NCBI GenBank assembly: GCA_028023455.1
Contig: JAQFVV010000031.1
Span: 6,988,926-7,052,925, forward strand
Length of the DNA: 64,000 nucleotides
Direction of reading: 5' to 3'
From: Epiperipatus broadwayi
Lineage: Eukaryota > Onychophora > Udeonychophora > Euonychophora > Peripatidae
The translations under genes were made by a program, and so were the position numbers. Below the pieces are notes generated by a model. It had not been told where the DNA came from. It saw nothing but the letters and a program-made list of their open reading frames with translations, and ran no database searches. Shown in pieces: positions 39,344 through 51,489 of this stretch; the first letter of the stretch is position 1; each line of letters opens with the position of its first letter.

Positions 39344-40510
39344 ATGCCTGGAAAAACACCAATTATAGCTAATTTCATAAATGAAAATATTGATCTCAAT
39401 AAACAGCTCCCTCCCTGGGACCCCACCCTGAATTTTCATGAAAACAGAAAGAAAATTGAAAACTCAGAGGAGATTGATATAATGGAAAAATTTCCTAAAT
39501 TAGAAGTGAGTAATGTTAAAAAAATTAATAACGTTTTAACAAGAATAATAAAAAATTTTCAGTCAATGATAATATCAAAAATAATATTTCCAATGATGTA
39601 GAGCCTAGAAATACCATGAACCCTCCAAACTCAATGCAACTATAGTCTTTCTAATAAAATCTTATATGCCAATGCTTTGCAAAGAAATTCCAACAGGCCT
39701 AAGACTTCTGCTTGGAAGGATTTTCAGAATGATAAAGATATTTTTAACGTTTGAGGATGAAATAGCCTTAATCTCTGAAATTGAACCTACCAATATTGAG
39801 TTTCCTTACTTAAATTTGGATCAACATACTTTAAATCATTTAACCCACATGTTTATTGTCACAATTCCCTCACAATCTTTGTTTCTTAATTACAGTAGTA
39901 ACAAAATGGTAAACCTTGTTGTTACAAACTTGAAATGTGATTTATTTAATTTTTCAGTTGATAAGTTTTGTAAAAGAATTTCAAGGAAGATATTTTGGAA
40001 TCATGTTTTTAAGTTACTAAATCATCTCAATAGTAGATACCTAATTGTGGAATTTCATGATTAATCACAAAAGTCAATTTCCTAGAAATCAATTAAATTC
40101 AGGGGTAACAAAATATTATGTGTGGTTGTTATGAATAGAACAACAATCCTTAGTGATCAAATCCACAATTGTTACTGTAGCTTTAAATAGGTTGATCTTC
40201 AACATCTCAAGCCATTTGTCTGTTTCAATTTTTTTATTTTTTGGAAAGCACTGAAGCACCAGCCCTGACCAATACAGTGACTTTCACCATTACTCTTAAC
40301 AAAGGGACTAGTTCTATATTCATCTCTACTCTGCAATCTGCTGATGCTGGTCCATTAATGTTAACCTTTTGAGATGTGCCACCACAGTGCTTCTACTTTA
40401 CTGCAGACTCATCTTGTTAAAGACTGGCCCTCTGGGCTATGTCATATTTGTAACTTGGAAAAAATGAAGTTTCACAATTGCAGACCACTTAATACCCAAG
40501 GTCTCATGAA
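39344..40510 (+). pseudogene. LINE ORF1 (gag-like) remnant
   Basis: Open frames at 39344-39601 (starts MPGKTPIIANFINENIDLNK) and 39666-40064 are separated by stops. Further on, 40400-40495 reads HLVKDWPSGLCHICNLEKMK and then FHNCRPLNTQG. CHIC...FHNC looks like a decayed CCHC zinc knuckle, the nucleic-acid-binding motif of LINE ORF1 and retroviral gag proteins. The spacing departs from C-x2-C-x4-H-x4-C, so this is an interpretation from position and partial motif. Confidence 0.55.
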
Positions 40511-41152
40511 CTTTACTTCCCCCCAAGAATGGTACTAGAGTACACGATCTTATTAGCACTGTATTCTGAACCTCTGGTCCTCAATAATAATGATAAATTT
40601 CCTGTGACTGATGCTTCCTCACACTCTTCAAGAAGCAGTTGCACATCTCCTAGGTTGTATTCTACAACCGCCAAACTTCCCTCCAACATAACTAAATGAA
40701 GTAAAAGAAAATCCAAGAGGGCTAACCAAAGCATCAGTGATTTTTGGATTAATGATGATAAGCAAAGATTTGATGGATCTAGCAAAATCTCATCTGACTT
40801 TCAATCTCTCAGAGTGACTAAGAAATAAAAAAATTAATTCAGACAGTGCAGCTGATTAAGGTCCATACCCTGACACACCACCTAAATATCTCTGTGCAGA
40901 TGATTACCCACACATCAACACAAAGGCATTTGTCTCACCAAAACAGTATAAATTAAAAAAGATAGATGAGCCACTGGAGATCCTTTAAATCCATGTTGGT
41001 TGCAAAATGGATAGCAAGAAATCCAAAATCCTTTTTATGCCAGTAAGGAAGAAATGCATCACCTTTTTCTTGGCCCTCTGATCCTGGACTTTTTTGATAT
41101 CTCATTACTTGAATCTGGTGAAAGATTGTTTTTTGCTCCAATATGGTGAGAG

Positions 41153-42086
41153 AAAATTTAAGATAGCTGGTTTTAATATTCAAGGCCTTAACTCAAATAA
41201 AAGGGTCAGTGCAATTTCCAAATCAGATTTTTCAATATTCATCACATATAATATGTTATGCTGAAACAAAATTGCATCCTTTTTTTTAATTCAGAAATTT
41301 CAGTTATATTCAAAAAAATTGGTTCTATACATCACTACATTTCATCCTACTGCTCTGCAGGGGTTGCCATTTTTATTGATAATAATTCCACTTTTGACTC
41401 ATATAAAGTAAATGTTATTAATCAATTTCTTCTAACTGCCATTTTTTTTCATCAATCCTTTATAATCAAATGTGATATTCATTTATATTTAAAAGAGTTG
41501 TCTCTAATTCACTCATTGATACAACAAATTAACTTGATGCTTAGCTCTAGCCCTTATCCTATGATAATGTTGGGGGATTTTAATACTTCATACCAACACT
41601 TTTATTCTTAGTATATTTAACATATAAATAACAGTCTCATATGTGCAGAGGGCTTTCTTCCTATGGATGCCATCTCCTTTTATACTAAACAATATTCATC
41701 TCTCCTTGATCTGATCTACTATTCTCTGACATTCAATGTATTATTGACCCCTGCCTTCAACCCATTTCATTTTTGGATCAGAAATTAACTTGATGCTTAG
41801 CTCTAACTCTTATTCTATGATAAGGTTGGGGGATTTTAACACTTCATACCAGCACTTTAATTTTTATTATAATCAACTTACAAATACCAGTCTCATGTGT
41901 GCAGATGGCTTTCTTCCTACGGATGCCTTCTCCTTTTATACAAAACAATATTCATCCCTCATTGATCAGATCTACTATTCCCCTGAACTTCATTTTATTT
42001 TTGATCCCTGCCTTCAACACATTCCATTCTTTGATCATCTCATGCTTGTAATTAATTTATCAGTAGACTTGTTCCTGGTTCTGTGA
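41153..42086 (+). pseudogene. LINE apurinic-type endonuclease remnant
   Basis: Starts KFKIAGFNIQGLNSNKRVSA (from about 41155), the usual N-terminal strand of the exonuclease-endonuclease-phosphatase fold (KI.. FNI.GLNS). It continues through SAGVAIFI (41358-41382) to MLGDFNTSYQHF (41564-41600), the catalytic GDFN motif. A second GDFN lies at 41826-41840 because of a 256-bp tandem duplication. The frame then reaches PFFDHLMLVINL (42025-42060), matching the SDH motif with Ser changed to Phe. Several frames and stops interrupt it. Confidence 0.8.
41529..42040. repeat. 256-bp tandem duplication inside the LINE
   Basis: AACTTGATGCTTAGCTCTA at 41531 recurs at 41787. The two copies cover GTTGGGGGATTTTAA, CAGTCTCAT.TGTGCAGA, GGCTTTCTTCCTA.GGATGCC and the following 130 bases, with a moderate level of substitutions. 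The duplication repeats the GDFN part of the endonuclease. Confidence 0.88.
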
Positions 42087-42699
42087 AGGCTTGAAATCCA
42101 CAACTTGAATTCTTCTTAAGGCTTCAGCTCCAGAAGCAATCCTCTCAGAGACCTATATCTCTTTTAAGAAAATTGACAACCTGGCCCTACCTCTGACAAA
42201 AGCATGGTTTACCTTCATCATTATACTAGATATACAGAAATAAGGGTCCAACTTTACTTTTTTGAACATTGGATTCCATCAATAACACCCTGAAACTTAT
42301 GTCTCTGGTTCCTACTTCGATAGAATTGATTATGAGTCTCATATCGAAATGATATAAGAGCAATCAATAAATCATTGCAGATTATCTAACCACAAAGAAG
42401 TTGAGTATCTTGCTCAGCCAGTCTCACAATTTGTCTGGAAGCTATATTAGATGGACCTAGCACCAATGAAACAAATTAAATACTCCTTCTATAAAAGTTG
42501 AGAATAAACTCTATTCAGGGAATAATATGATTAAAGAAATCTCATTTTTTCAAGGCCAAGCTGAAAAATTGCCCTCATGAGACAAATCAATCTTTTTAAT
42601 ATAACTAAATCATGACATCTCACAAAAAGACATTAGAACCAAATTGTTTTCAATGCCTGAGAAAATACATCAAGTTCTCCTTGCTATTACTTGATTCAT

Positions 42700-43500
42700 T
42701 CTGGTGTACCTTAAAATATTTACAGGTCTAATCATTTATGAGATGGTTAACCTCATTTCATCTAAATCTCTTGACATTGACAGTCTGTACTCCATAGGAT
42801 TGGTGCCTTTCTCAAAAAGAACATATTACCATCACCTCTTAAGAACCACAGGCCCATCTTCATGACCCCATTGATGATCAGGACTCTTGAATCAGTTGTA
42901 AAGAACAAGATTCAGGATAAGGTCCTTCCATTTATTCTCAGCATCAACTTTCCAAAAAGGGTTCATCCACAGCTGATGCCATTGGTTTGTTTAAAAAGGT
43001 TGTAGCCACCGATAGAACATTTAGCAAATCTAAAGTGAAGGTCATCCAGATGTACATTGCTGGAGCCTTTGACACAGTTCAGACCCATTGTCTCCTCAAC
43101 CTATTTGGCAAGTTTGACATCTCATCTGGTATTATTAATATAATAAATACTATAAATAATAAGGATATTTTCATCTCCATAAATGGGAGGATTTCTTTCT
43201 CTTTCCCTCCTATAAATTTTATTCCACAGGGTTCCCTGATGAGTGCCCTGCTTATTATAATTTATATTAATCCATTATTAATTAAATTTGAGCAGAAACT
43301 TCCTGGTATATACATCCCAGTACTTAAGAAATCATTCCCCCATATCTCTTGCATGGATGACCTGGTCTGTTTTTCTCCCTTCCCTAAAGCTAATATCCAA
43401 ACCTGTTGAAATTTCTGCAGTTTTTCTCCTCCAAGTCTGAGTTGACTTTCAATATGGGTAAAGTCCTCAACATGAAAGTTATCCCAAAAATCACTCTTTC
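42700..43500 (+). pseudogene. LINE reverse-transcriptase remnant
   Basis: The open frame 42987-43409 carries RT motifs in order: motif A as MYIAGAFDTV, where the usual catalytic Asp (xDxxxAFD) is Tyr; motif B as PQGSLMSALL; motif C as MDDLVCF in place of the ADD box, with both Asp present. Upstream (about 42830-42930) frames read like the N-terminal RT region (RTTGPSS, then TSVVKNKIQDK-like) but are broken. The lost motif A Asp and the stops make it inactive. Confidence 0.85.
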
Positions 43501-43573
43501 TGGACCTTCAGGATAACATCTTTATTATCAAAAATTTATATCTCTCTATATGCAAAGACCACTTGTGAACATC

Positions 43574-44217
43574 CTTGTGTTTCCAAGGTTTTATTACTTC
43601 ATGCTGGTCATCAATATGTCATGAGACTTTATTAGAAAAATAAATACTTTATGCTCAAAACTTTTCTGGAAGGGCAGGACTGTAGCAATTAACCTCAGAA
43701 GCTTTCAGAAGCCTATGAAACTCAATGGTCTTTTCACTTCACTCCATTTGTAAGGTTTCAATTCTAATATGCCTATAATACCATCCTATTTTTTTCCTCA
43801 ATTCCCTGATGCATTATACTTCATCAATGTGTCCACTATTCACCCTCTCCTCCTCCTCCTGAAAAGAGCTGGTTGTCATTCCTATTGTGCTGTTACTTGT
43901 GTTTCCAAGGTTTTATTACTTCATGCTGGTCATCAATTTGTCATGAGACTTTATTAAAAAATAAATACTTTATGCTCAAAACTTTTCTGGAAGGGCAGGA
44001 CTGTAGCAGTTAGCCTCAGAAGCTTTTAGAAGCACATGAAACTCAATGGTCTTTCACTTCACTCCATTTGTATGGTTTCAATTACAATATGCCTATAATA
44101 CCATCCTAATTTTTCCTTCAATTCCCTGATGCATTATACTTCATCAACGTGTCCACTATTCACCCCCTCCTCCTCCTGAAAAGAGCTGGTTGTCATCCCT
44201 ATTGTGTTGTTACTATT
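43574..44217. repeat. 322-bp tandem duplication inside the LINE
   Basis: TTGTGTTTCCAAGGTTTTAT recurs at an offset of 322 bases (43575 and 43897). The copies share TCATGCTGGTCATCAAT, TGTCATGAGACTTTATTA, GGAAGGGCAGGACTGTAGCA and AAAGAGCTGGTTGTCAT. They differ by a handful of substitutions and small indels, which suggests a later event than most of the LINE's decay. Confidence 0.9.
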
Positions 44218-44329
44218 ATACCTATTAAACCAAATTCTCAGAAAATTAAATTTTGGCAGGCATATCATCTTATTAATAATGATACTCCTCCTTTTTTTCC
44301 ATTTTATCTTTTGTAATCATACTATTATT

Positions 44330-44701
44330 AAAAAATTCAAGTGGTGGTATCTGGAACCTAAATATTTAGACTTTCTGATCAAGATAAACCTAAATGCTCT
44401 TCTTACAAGCCATTTTCTGGTTACCCATGGGTGTTTCTCATGCAAAGACCAGGTTTGTCCATTATGTCATAGGGATGATGAGACCATGTTGCATGTTTTC
44501 TATTATAGCCTCCATGTATATAAGCCAGAAGCTCAACTTTTACTACTCTCATTAGTAGTATTGGCAATGAAGTGGTTTCGTCTATTAGGATTTCCACTTT
44601 CTTACTCTTTTCATATTGGTCCATTAGATGTATGCTTATCTTTAATCCTACCATTGATAATCTCCATCAATTATTCATATCAAAGCTCAGACTATTTATG
44701 A
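44330..44701 (+). pseudogene. LINE C-terminal zinc-finger-like (zf-RVT) remnant
   Basis: Reads KWWYLEPKYLDFLIKINLNA, then LLTSHFLVTHGCFSCKDQ and VCPLCHRDDETMLHVFYY, in one frame within 44330-44520. The CPLCH..DET..H.F pattern is typical of the region after the RT in many LINEs. The same region on the minus strand at 15.3 kb is a relative from another insertion. The minus-strand frame at 44421-44654 is a shadow of this one. Confidence 0.85.
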
Positions 44702-44910
44702 TGTAGACAAAATATTAGCTCCTTTATTTATTTTTAAGACTACATTGGACCTTCTTTCATTTACAGATTTTCATTTATAATGCTTGGGCTGTACATTTAG
44801 TTGTTCATGACTGCAAGACTAGTTGTGTGATCTTCATCTTGGCTTTGTAATTAACTGTATTTGCTTTCATGATTGTACTAATGTAAACATATTATATAAT
44901 CAATAAAGTA

Positions 44911-45837
44911 CTCATGAGGGAAAAAACATGTAAATATGATTTCAATAATGACAAACAGGTGTATTTAATAATATCAATTGCTTTATTACAAATAACCAGT
45001 ATATAAACAATATAATGCTAATAAATTTAATTTAATAATAAAATTTTATAATAATCTTATAAATATTATTGTTTGTTCTCCATGAATAAGATAATCTTGG
45101 GTTGTGATTATGTGTGTAATTCTAAAATGTTGCAAAGAGAAGGCACTCTATTGGAGAGGGTCTAACAATATTAAGTAAAAACCTAGAAGATTTAAAATGT
45201 TTTATAATGTTTTTAATTTTACTTGTAACAATAATTGATTATCTATCTTATTCTATAAGAGTTGATTATTTCTTTAACTCTTTTGGAGTGAACAACAAAA
45301 TTATTTACTTAGTACTCTTAATAAAGCTGTACAAAATGCATAGCTTTATTTATTATGATATTCTTATCTTTTATTAGAATGATTTGTTATGCTTTAATGT
45401 TATTTAAAATTTAAATATTTAGTTATTACACTTCACCAAAAAAATATGGTTTATTTTATTGATTTTAGAAGACTGTTTTATTGCATAGTATAGTATTTCA
45501 AATTATACAAATATCTAAGACACTATACAAATAAATATACCTTAGTGATTTAATCATCTACCAAGGTTGTTTAGCAAGATATTAATCTGTGGTGAATTCA
45601 AAAACTAATCAAACACAAAGTCAGTTAAACATGATAGGTTTACTGAAGTTTATAGGTTACTTTAACTAAATGCAATATAAAATGAAAATCACATACAATG
45701 AACTCATACTCAGGGTTGTTAATAATAATATATTATTATCTGTACATTCTTATGTCAGCATTATCATTATTTATTTATTACCACATTAATAATAACAATA
45801 AACGAAATAATTCAACAATTATAAACAAAGTTTATTT
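44911..45837. other. AT-rich non-coding DNA, no gene seen
   Basis: Unique AT-rich sequence after the LINE end. Confidence 0.55.
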
Positions 45838-45945
45838 AAAGTTGTAATTATAAATTTATTAAACGCACATTGATTATATAAGTAATATTTACTGAGGCTA
45901 TAACATGCGATAGTAGGGACCTCTACAGGTGTTTATTCTTTAAAT
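45838..45945 (-). repeat. Dispersed repeat shared with 61.26-61.38 kb
   Basis: Minus strand: CTGTAGAGGTCCCTACTATCG, shown split as CTGTAGAGGT and CCCTAC.ATCGCAT, then GCCT.A.TAAATATTACTTAT, TAATCAATGTG.GTTTAA and TAAATTTATAAT. These match 61262-61377 on the plus strand, which has an extra stretch of about 17 bases (ACGCATGTGCTTGAGGC-like). Family unknown. Confidence 0.75.
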
Positions 45946-46778
45946 ACATAATCCTGCTTTTAAGAACTATTAAGACTATCCTGTAGAAATATTTATACTT
46001 TTGCTGATTATTTCCTTTATAATTTACTAGAAGAAATTTAATATAAGCACTAAATATTAAAGTAGAAACAAAAGTAATTCATTTTGTGGCTTTTAATCCA
46101 TAGTAACATTTAATATAATGATTTAAAAAAAATTAATGAAGTACATTTATGTAATTCTGCTCCTGATTGTAAAGTTAACACATTAACTCATTTTATAAGG
46201 TCTGCTTATCAATTTATGACATTTATCATATATTCATATTATGGCATTCATAATAATAAATCGATTATTGTAGGACTAATGTTGACTTGTAGTTTTATGC
46301 AAAGATAATGGTTTAATCATTTAGAGAACACTTCTGCACTAAGATCCTTATGATTGTCATTTGTCACATACTTTTAAAGGTGGTAGATTACCAATCTGTT
46401 ATTTTAAACACACAATTAATTTTGCTGTATAGTTCAGGCCATTTTAATAATTTATAAACCCTAACAAATAAATAATCATCCATAGACGGAATTAACTTTA
46501 TTCATTTTCATTAAAATTAAGCATTTTCTCCAAAGATGTCAATTTATGTGGAATTAGATATATAATGTTTTAACTTTCATCATTTCATAGTGAGGTAATC
46601 AATATAGTTTCCAAACAGGTTACTTCAAAATTATTTTGATAGAAAAGGCAAATCAATTGATTGATGTTTCAATGAATATCCCATAAGCAATTTTTCCAAA
46701 ATTCATTAGTAATTAAAGATAGAAAATTGGATTTTTTTAAAAAAATATTTGTTAATAATACTAGTTGTTGTTGTAGGT
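45946..46778. other. AT-rich non-coding DNA, no gene seen
   Basis: No feature recognised. Confidence 0.55.
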
Positions 46779-46870
46779 CAGGGGTCCCCAACCCTATGCC
46801 CGTGGTCACCATGGTGCCTGAAGACCATTATAGGTGTGCCCACCGCTATCCGAACACGATAAAAAATTAT
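46779..46870 (+). mobile_element. hAT-like transposon left end (fragment)
   Basis: CAGGGGTCCCCAACC (46779-46793) resembles the terminal inverted repeat of hAT-superfamily elements (CAGGGGT..CCAA). It is followed by a GC-rich stretch unlike its surroundings, GTGGTCACCATGGTGCC and GGTGTGCCCACC. I do not find a matching right terminus (GGTTGGGGACCCCTG) or an 8-bp target duplication downstream, so only one end is present. The frame at 47084-47266 may be internal remnant sequence but shows no transposase motif. Confidence 0.5.
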
Positions 46871-48189
46871 TTATCTATTACAAATAAATTTAATTTTGAA
46901 AATTTCTTATAAATTATTGTATTATATTGTAATTAAATTGTAGAGCATACTATACTTTTACAGGGTAAAAATATAAACGTAAATTAGATGTTAAAATTTT
47001 ATTTTTGAAATAAATGTTTTTTTTTTTGTACATTATGTGCATTATTAACAATATCCAATTATAAATTTAGATTGAAAAAATAAATGTTGCCTGCCATCTG
47101 GTTGAAAAAAAATATATGGTGGCCCCTATTCATTTTGAGAGTAGAATACATTTTGTTAATGAGGCAAAAATTAAACGGTGAATTTGTTATTCTCTCATTC
47201 TGGATAAGCCAATTAAAAAATGGCCTTTTTAAAATTAAATTCGATTGGATCTTGGCTGAACTATAGTTTACAAAGACATATATATAGCCTCTTGTCAGCT
47301 CGTATTTTAATTAATCATTATTACCCATAATTCTCTACTTTTTAAAGTTTTTCCAGGAAAAAAATATTCATTGTTATGGTGATGTACAGTAGCAGCCATC
47401 CATAAATGTCTGGGTTTATTCTAAGCCCATAAATTTCCAATATTTTGATTAAAATGGGAAAAAATCCATATCTTTAATATTATACCTTAATTTGAATTAT
47501 TCTAAAAAATTTCTATGATTATTTAGTTAATAATTAAATATTTTATAATGTCCCTTTAAAGTTTTCAGATATTTTATTTTAATTAATTCATTTTAATAAA
47601 TATCTTTTATTTGAATTGTACTGGTATGTAAAATAAATTAATTTACTAATATTACATTTATATATTTTAAATTTATTATGCTTTAAACATATAGAATTTA
47701 CATGTACACACACATATTTTTAAATGAACTGTTGCCTAAATGTGATCTCAGTTGTAATTAACGTAATATATTTATTGTAAAACTCTTTCAAATCTTATGT
47801 TTTACTATGTTAGATTTAATGGATCCTATTTGAAATATTTTTATATAATATCAATATTATGTGTCTGTTTTTCTGATAAAAAAAATCAATTGCACTTTTG
47901 AAACAAACAAAAATAATAATAATAACAACAACAACACTGATACACATATAGATATACATTGATCAATAAAATCTGCTGAGAGACTTTTAAATTTTTTTTG
48001 ATTAAATTATCTGCTATCCCTGACCAATGATAGTGGGAGATTTACTTTGTTTAACTAGATAAAAAAGCCAATATTTTTTTTACAATTTTTTGGCCATATT
48101 AATTAAGTATATGATAAATATTGTGTTACATATATATATATATAAAATTAGAAGATAAAATTAGGTATAATTATAATTATATATAATTA
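46871..48189. other. AT-rich non-coding DNA, no gene seen
   Basis: Part of this may be decayed hAT interior. No motif supports it. Confidence 0.5.
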
Positions 48190-48250
48190 GATGATTGGAC
48201 CAATTCATGAGTGCTGGTTCAGCATAAATACATGTAGTGGAGATCATTTA
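48190..48250 (+). ncRNA. Hammerhead-like ribozyme remnant, copy R4
   Basis: GATGATTGGACCAA, then TTCATGA (core CTGATGA with two changes), stem II GTGCTG-GTT-CAGCAT (6 bp with one G-U), then AAAT (GAAA decayed, one extra base), palindrome ACATGT, A, then GTGGAGATCAT. Outer stem I ATGAT/ATCAT and inner CCA/TGG can pair. It runs within about 4 bases into (TA)n-rich sequence. Confidence 0.6.
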
Positions 48251-48252
48251 TC

Positions 48253-48860
<608 letters not shown>

Positions 48861-48907
48861 ATGTCGGAGCTTTCCAGTTTAAAAGCAGAATTAATTGCAA
48901 GATTTTG
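48861..48907 (+). CDS. Candidate first coding exon, gene unknown
   Basis: ATG at 48861 opens MSELSSLKAELIARF, then a split codon TG, followed by a consensus donor GTATGT at 48908. There is an in-frame TGA two codons upstream (48855-48857), so the ATG is a natural start if this is a gene. -3 is A and the +4 base is T. The codon choice (TCG, GAG, TCC) is less AT-biased than the surroundings. The peptide could be the amphipathic N-terminus of a cytoplasmic protein. I do not recognise it and cannot find its second exon in the remaining 15 kb. Confidence 0.5.
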
Positions 48908-50109
48908 GTATGTTTTAAAATATTTATTATTCTACAATTTGGAAAAATTAAATAAGTGTTTTAATTACAGAAGTTTTATAAATATGAAAATTTGCTTTTT
49001 AAAAAAGAAGACGTTTAAATTAAAGTAAAATGTTAAAGTTATTAACATAGTTTAATATTTCCGTTTATAATTTTAATAAAAAAATATAGTATTGATTGAT
49101 ATTTAACTTTGCAAGGCCAGTAATATATTTGCTAGTTAATTTGTTTACCATTTGGATAATAAAAACAGTCTTCAAATAATTAATTAAAGCTATTTTCTAA
49201 TTTTATTGTCAGTTTGGAATGATTAAATTAATTGCTATAATTAGTATTCCTAGATTTAAGCATGGATAAATAAATATTAGCATGGATGTGATAAACTTGG
49301 AACAGTTTTAATAGAGAAATGTAGAAATTAATAACTTATGAAAAAACATTTTCATTTAAACTCTGCGTGTCATATTTTGGAATTGTTTCATGTTTATGGA
49401 GCCATGTAAAATCGTTAATCTAATAGTGCTTATAATAACTAATACAAATGGATAAAATTACATGTATGGAATTCAACTATAATTGTAGCTATTACTTCAT
49501 ATATTTATTGTTCGACACAACATACATGGATTTCACGGATCATATTTATAGTTATAAAATGCTATACAATTTAATTTGTGATACACACACCTGCTAGAAT
49601 TCATGTATTGAACTATAAAATGCTATACATTTAATTTATATCACACACACACACACACACCTGTTAGATTTTATGTATTTGATGAATAATGCATTACTTT
49701 AATTTTATCGTTATATGAACTTGCATGTGAAGTTCATAAGTTATATTTTATTAAGTTTAAATTAATTGGGGTTGAATAAAATACTTATTCAAGAGAATAG
49801 CACTTGCGAAAAAGTTTGAAAAGTACTAAATGAATTTATGAGATGTATCAATTTTTCATGAGGTATTTTGTGAGTCTTTCCAGATTTCTATTCCTACACT
49901 AATGTTACTTATATTATATTACATATGTTTTATTTTAAGCAAGATAAGTTAGTACATTAGTTGTCCTGATTAGTGTAAAATTTTATTATGCAAGAACCCA
50001 CATTTGCTAAAATGTTAGTGTTTTCTGAATGGTCAGAATAACTGAGGAGGATGATTTTGCACTCTAATGTGAAGTAAATAGTAATGTTGTTTTATAATGT
50101 TAAAAGGCA
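48908..50109. other. AT-rich DNA, possible first intron
   Basis: A short diverged duplication lies at about 49555-49680: AAATGCTATACA.TTTAATTT, ATCACACACAC, CCTG.TAGA.TT.ATGTATT occurs twice, with an (AC)n expansion in the second. Confidence 0.5.
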
Positions 50110-50255
50110 TTAATCTGTGCCGGTGGTTAATCCGCAGATTACTTAATTGCCATTTTTTGTATTTTACACTCATTCCTGCGCTGGTGGTTAATCCACGGAA
50201 TTGTGTAATTATACTTATTACTTTATGATGGTGTATAAATCCACAAAGCGTTTAG
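50110..50255. repeat. Degenerate tandem repeat, ~60-70 bp units
   Basis: GTGCCGGTGGTTAATCCGCAG at about 50118, shown here as GTGCCGGTGG and TTAATCCGCAG, recurs as GCGCTGGTGGTTAATCCACGG at about 50180. A weaker third unit, GATGGTGTATAAATCCACAAA, follows at about 50227. Each is followed by TTA or TAA-rich sequence. Function unknown. Confidence 0.7.
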
Positions 50256-51489
50256 TGTTATTTAATTCCTATGTGTAGATGAATGCATTCACAGGAATAT
50301 GGTTTTACTTCATAGATATAAGTTGGGCAAAGTATTTTAGTTATTCTGCTAAATCATCTTCTTCCATTTGTAAGTATAATTTATAAGCTAGATTATTAAA
50401 TTGTAGCAGGACATTCTATTCAAGTTACCTCATAATAATTAACTGTTGGTTGATTATTATTTACCTGAATGTAAGTTTAAATTTTCACTTTATTTAATGA
50501 TTGCATTATAGCTAATTCCTACAGATATAATATTATTTATTATATTATTATAAGTTTACAGTATAGATTTATTGAATCTGGAAATGACATTAGATGTTTC
50601 ATGAGTTGATGTTGAATTTAGTATAATTTCCTCAATACATTCATTATATCAAATTGAAATATAAGGTATGATTAGGTTTTTAAAAACCGTACCTATGATA
50701 TGTTATTGAAGAAAGTCGATGGAATTATAATTTATTTATTTTATTTGTTTATTTATTTCTTTAATTATAACATTAGAATTAATTACTTATTATTCATAAA
50801 TTTGTAAATAAACGTTGATTTATAATTAAACTTACTGTGCCGTTGCTATTTGTCATTCGTAAAATCAGAAATCATAAACCTTGGATAGAGCATACATTGA
50901 AGTACATAATATCGTCAACATGATATAAGAGGTTAGTGATATATTGAGAAAACATTTGGAGGCTTTTCGTCTTTGATAGTTTATGATGTGTAAGGTACAA
51001 TAAAATCCCATTTACCTTTTCCATCATTTTAGCTTTGCGTAGTTGATTCTAGTATACAATATAAATTGATTATTAAACCTGTAAACAGATTTACCAGATA
51101 ATGACATGATTGAATATATTTACTTAACGTTTTTAAATTGTCATTTGTCAATATAATAGAAGTCTCAGTGATATAGTAAACTATAAAAAAAGAACCCAAG
51201 TATTTATGTTTATTTATTGCAAAGCTTTACCTGGACTAGCATTTGTATTAAAAATCATATAGATGGTTTAAAATTTCATAATCTTATGTAGTTCTACAAA
51301 TTATGCCATCTTGTACATGATCGGCCATCAGGTCTCATACAATGAAAGTCGCAAATTAAGGTTTGAAAGATAATAACATTACATACTTATAATTTGTTTA
51401 ATGTATTTTATCATACTACTATGATAGGTCTTCGTGGTACACCCTGGCTGCAATCAAATTAAATCATAAAAAGTTTATGTTATATCATT
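50256..51489. other. AT-rich non-coding DNA, no gene seen
   Basis: No exon or repeat recognised. Confidence 0.5.

Larger units (their letters stand above)
39344..44910 (+). mobile_element. Decayed non-LTR retrotransposon (LINE)
   Basis: In order on the plus strand: a gag-like region with a degenerate zinc knuckle, an endonuclease-like region, a reverse-transcriptase core and a C-terminal zinc-finger-like region, ending near AATAAA at 44903. Every part is interrupted by stops and frameshifts, and two stretches are tandemly duplicated. The order ORF1, AP-endonuclease, RT, zf-RVT is that of the APE-type LINEs (CR1, Jockey, L1-like groups). I cannot fix the clade. GC content is clearly higher than in the surroundings. 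There is no sign of a functional product. Confidence 0.85.

Noticed and set aside
40513-41183. Minus-strand open frames in the LINE (40513-40785 and 40953-41183)
   Set aside because: They are shadows of the plus-strand LINE coding region; the motifs are on the plus strand.
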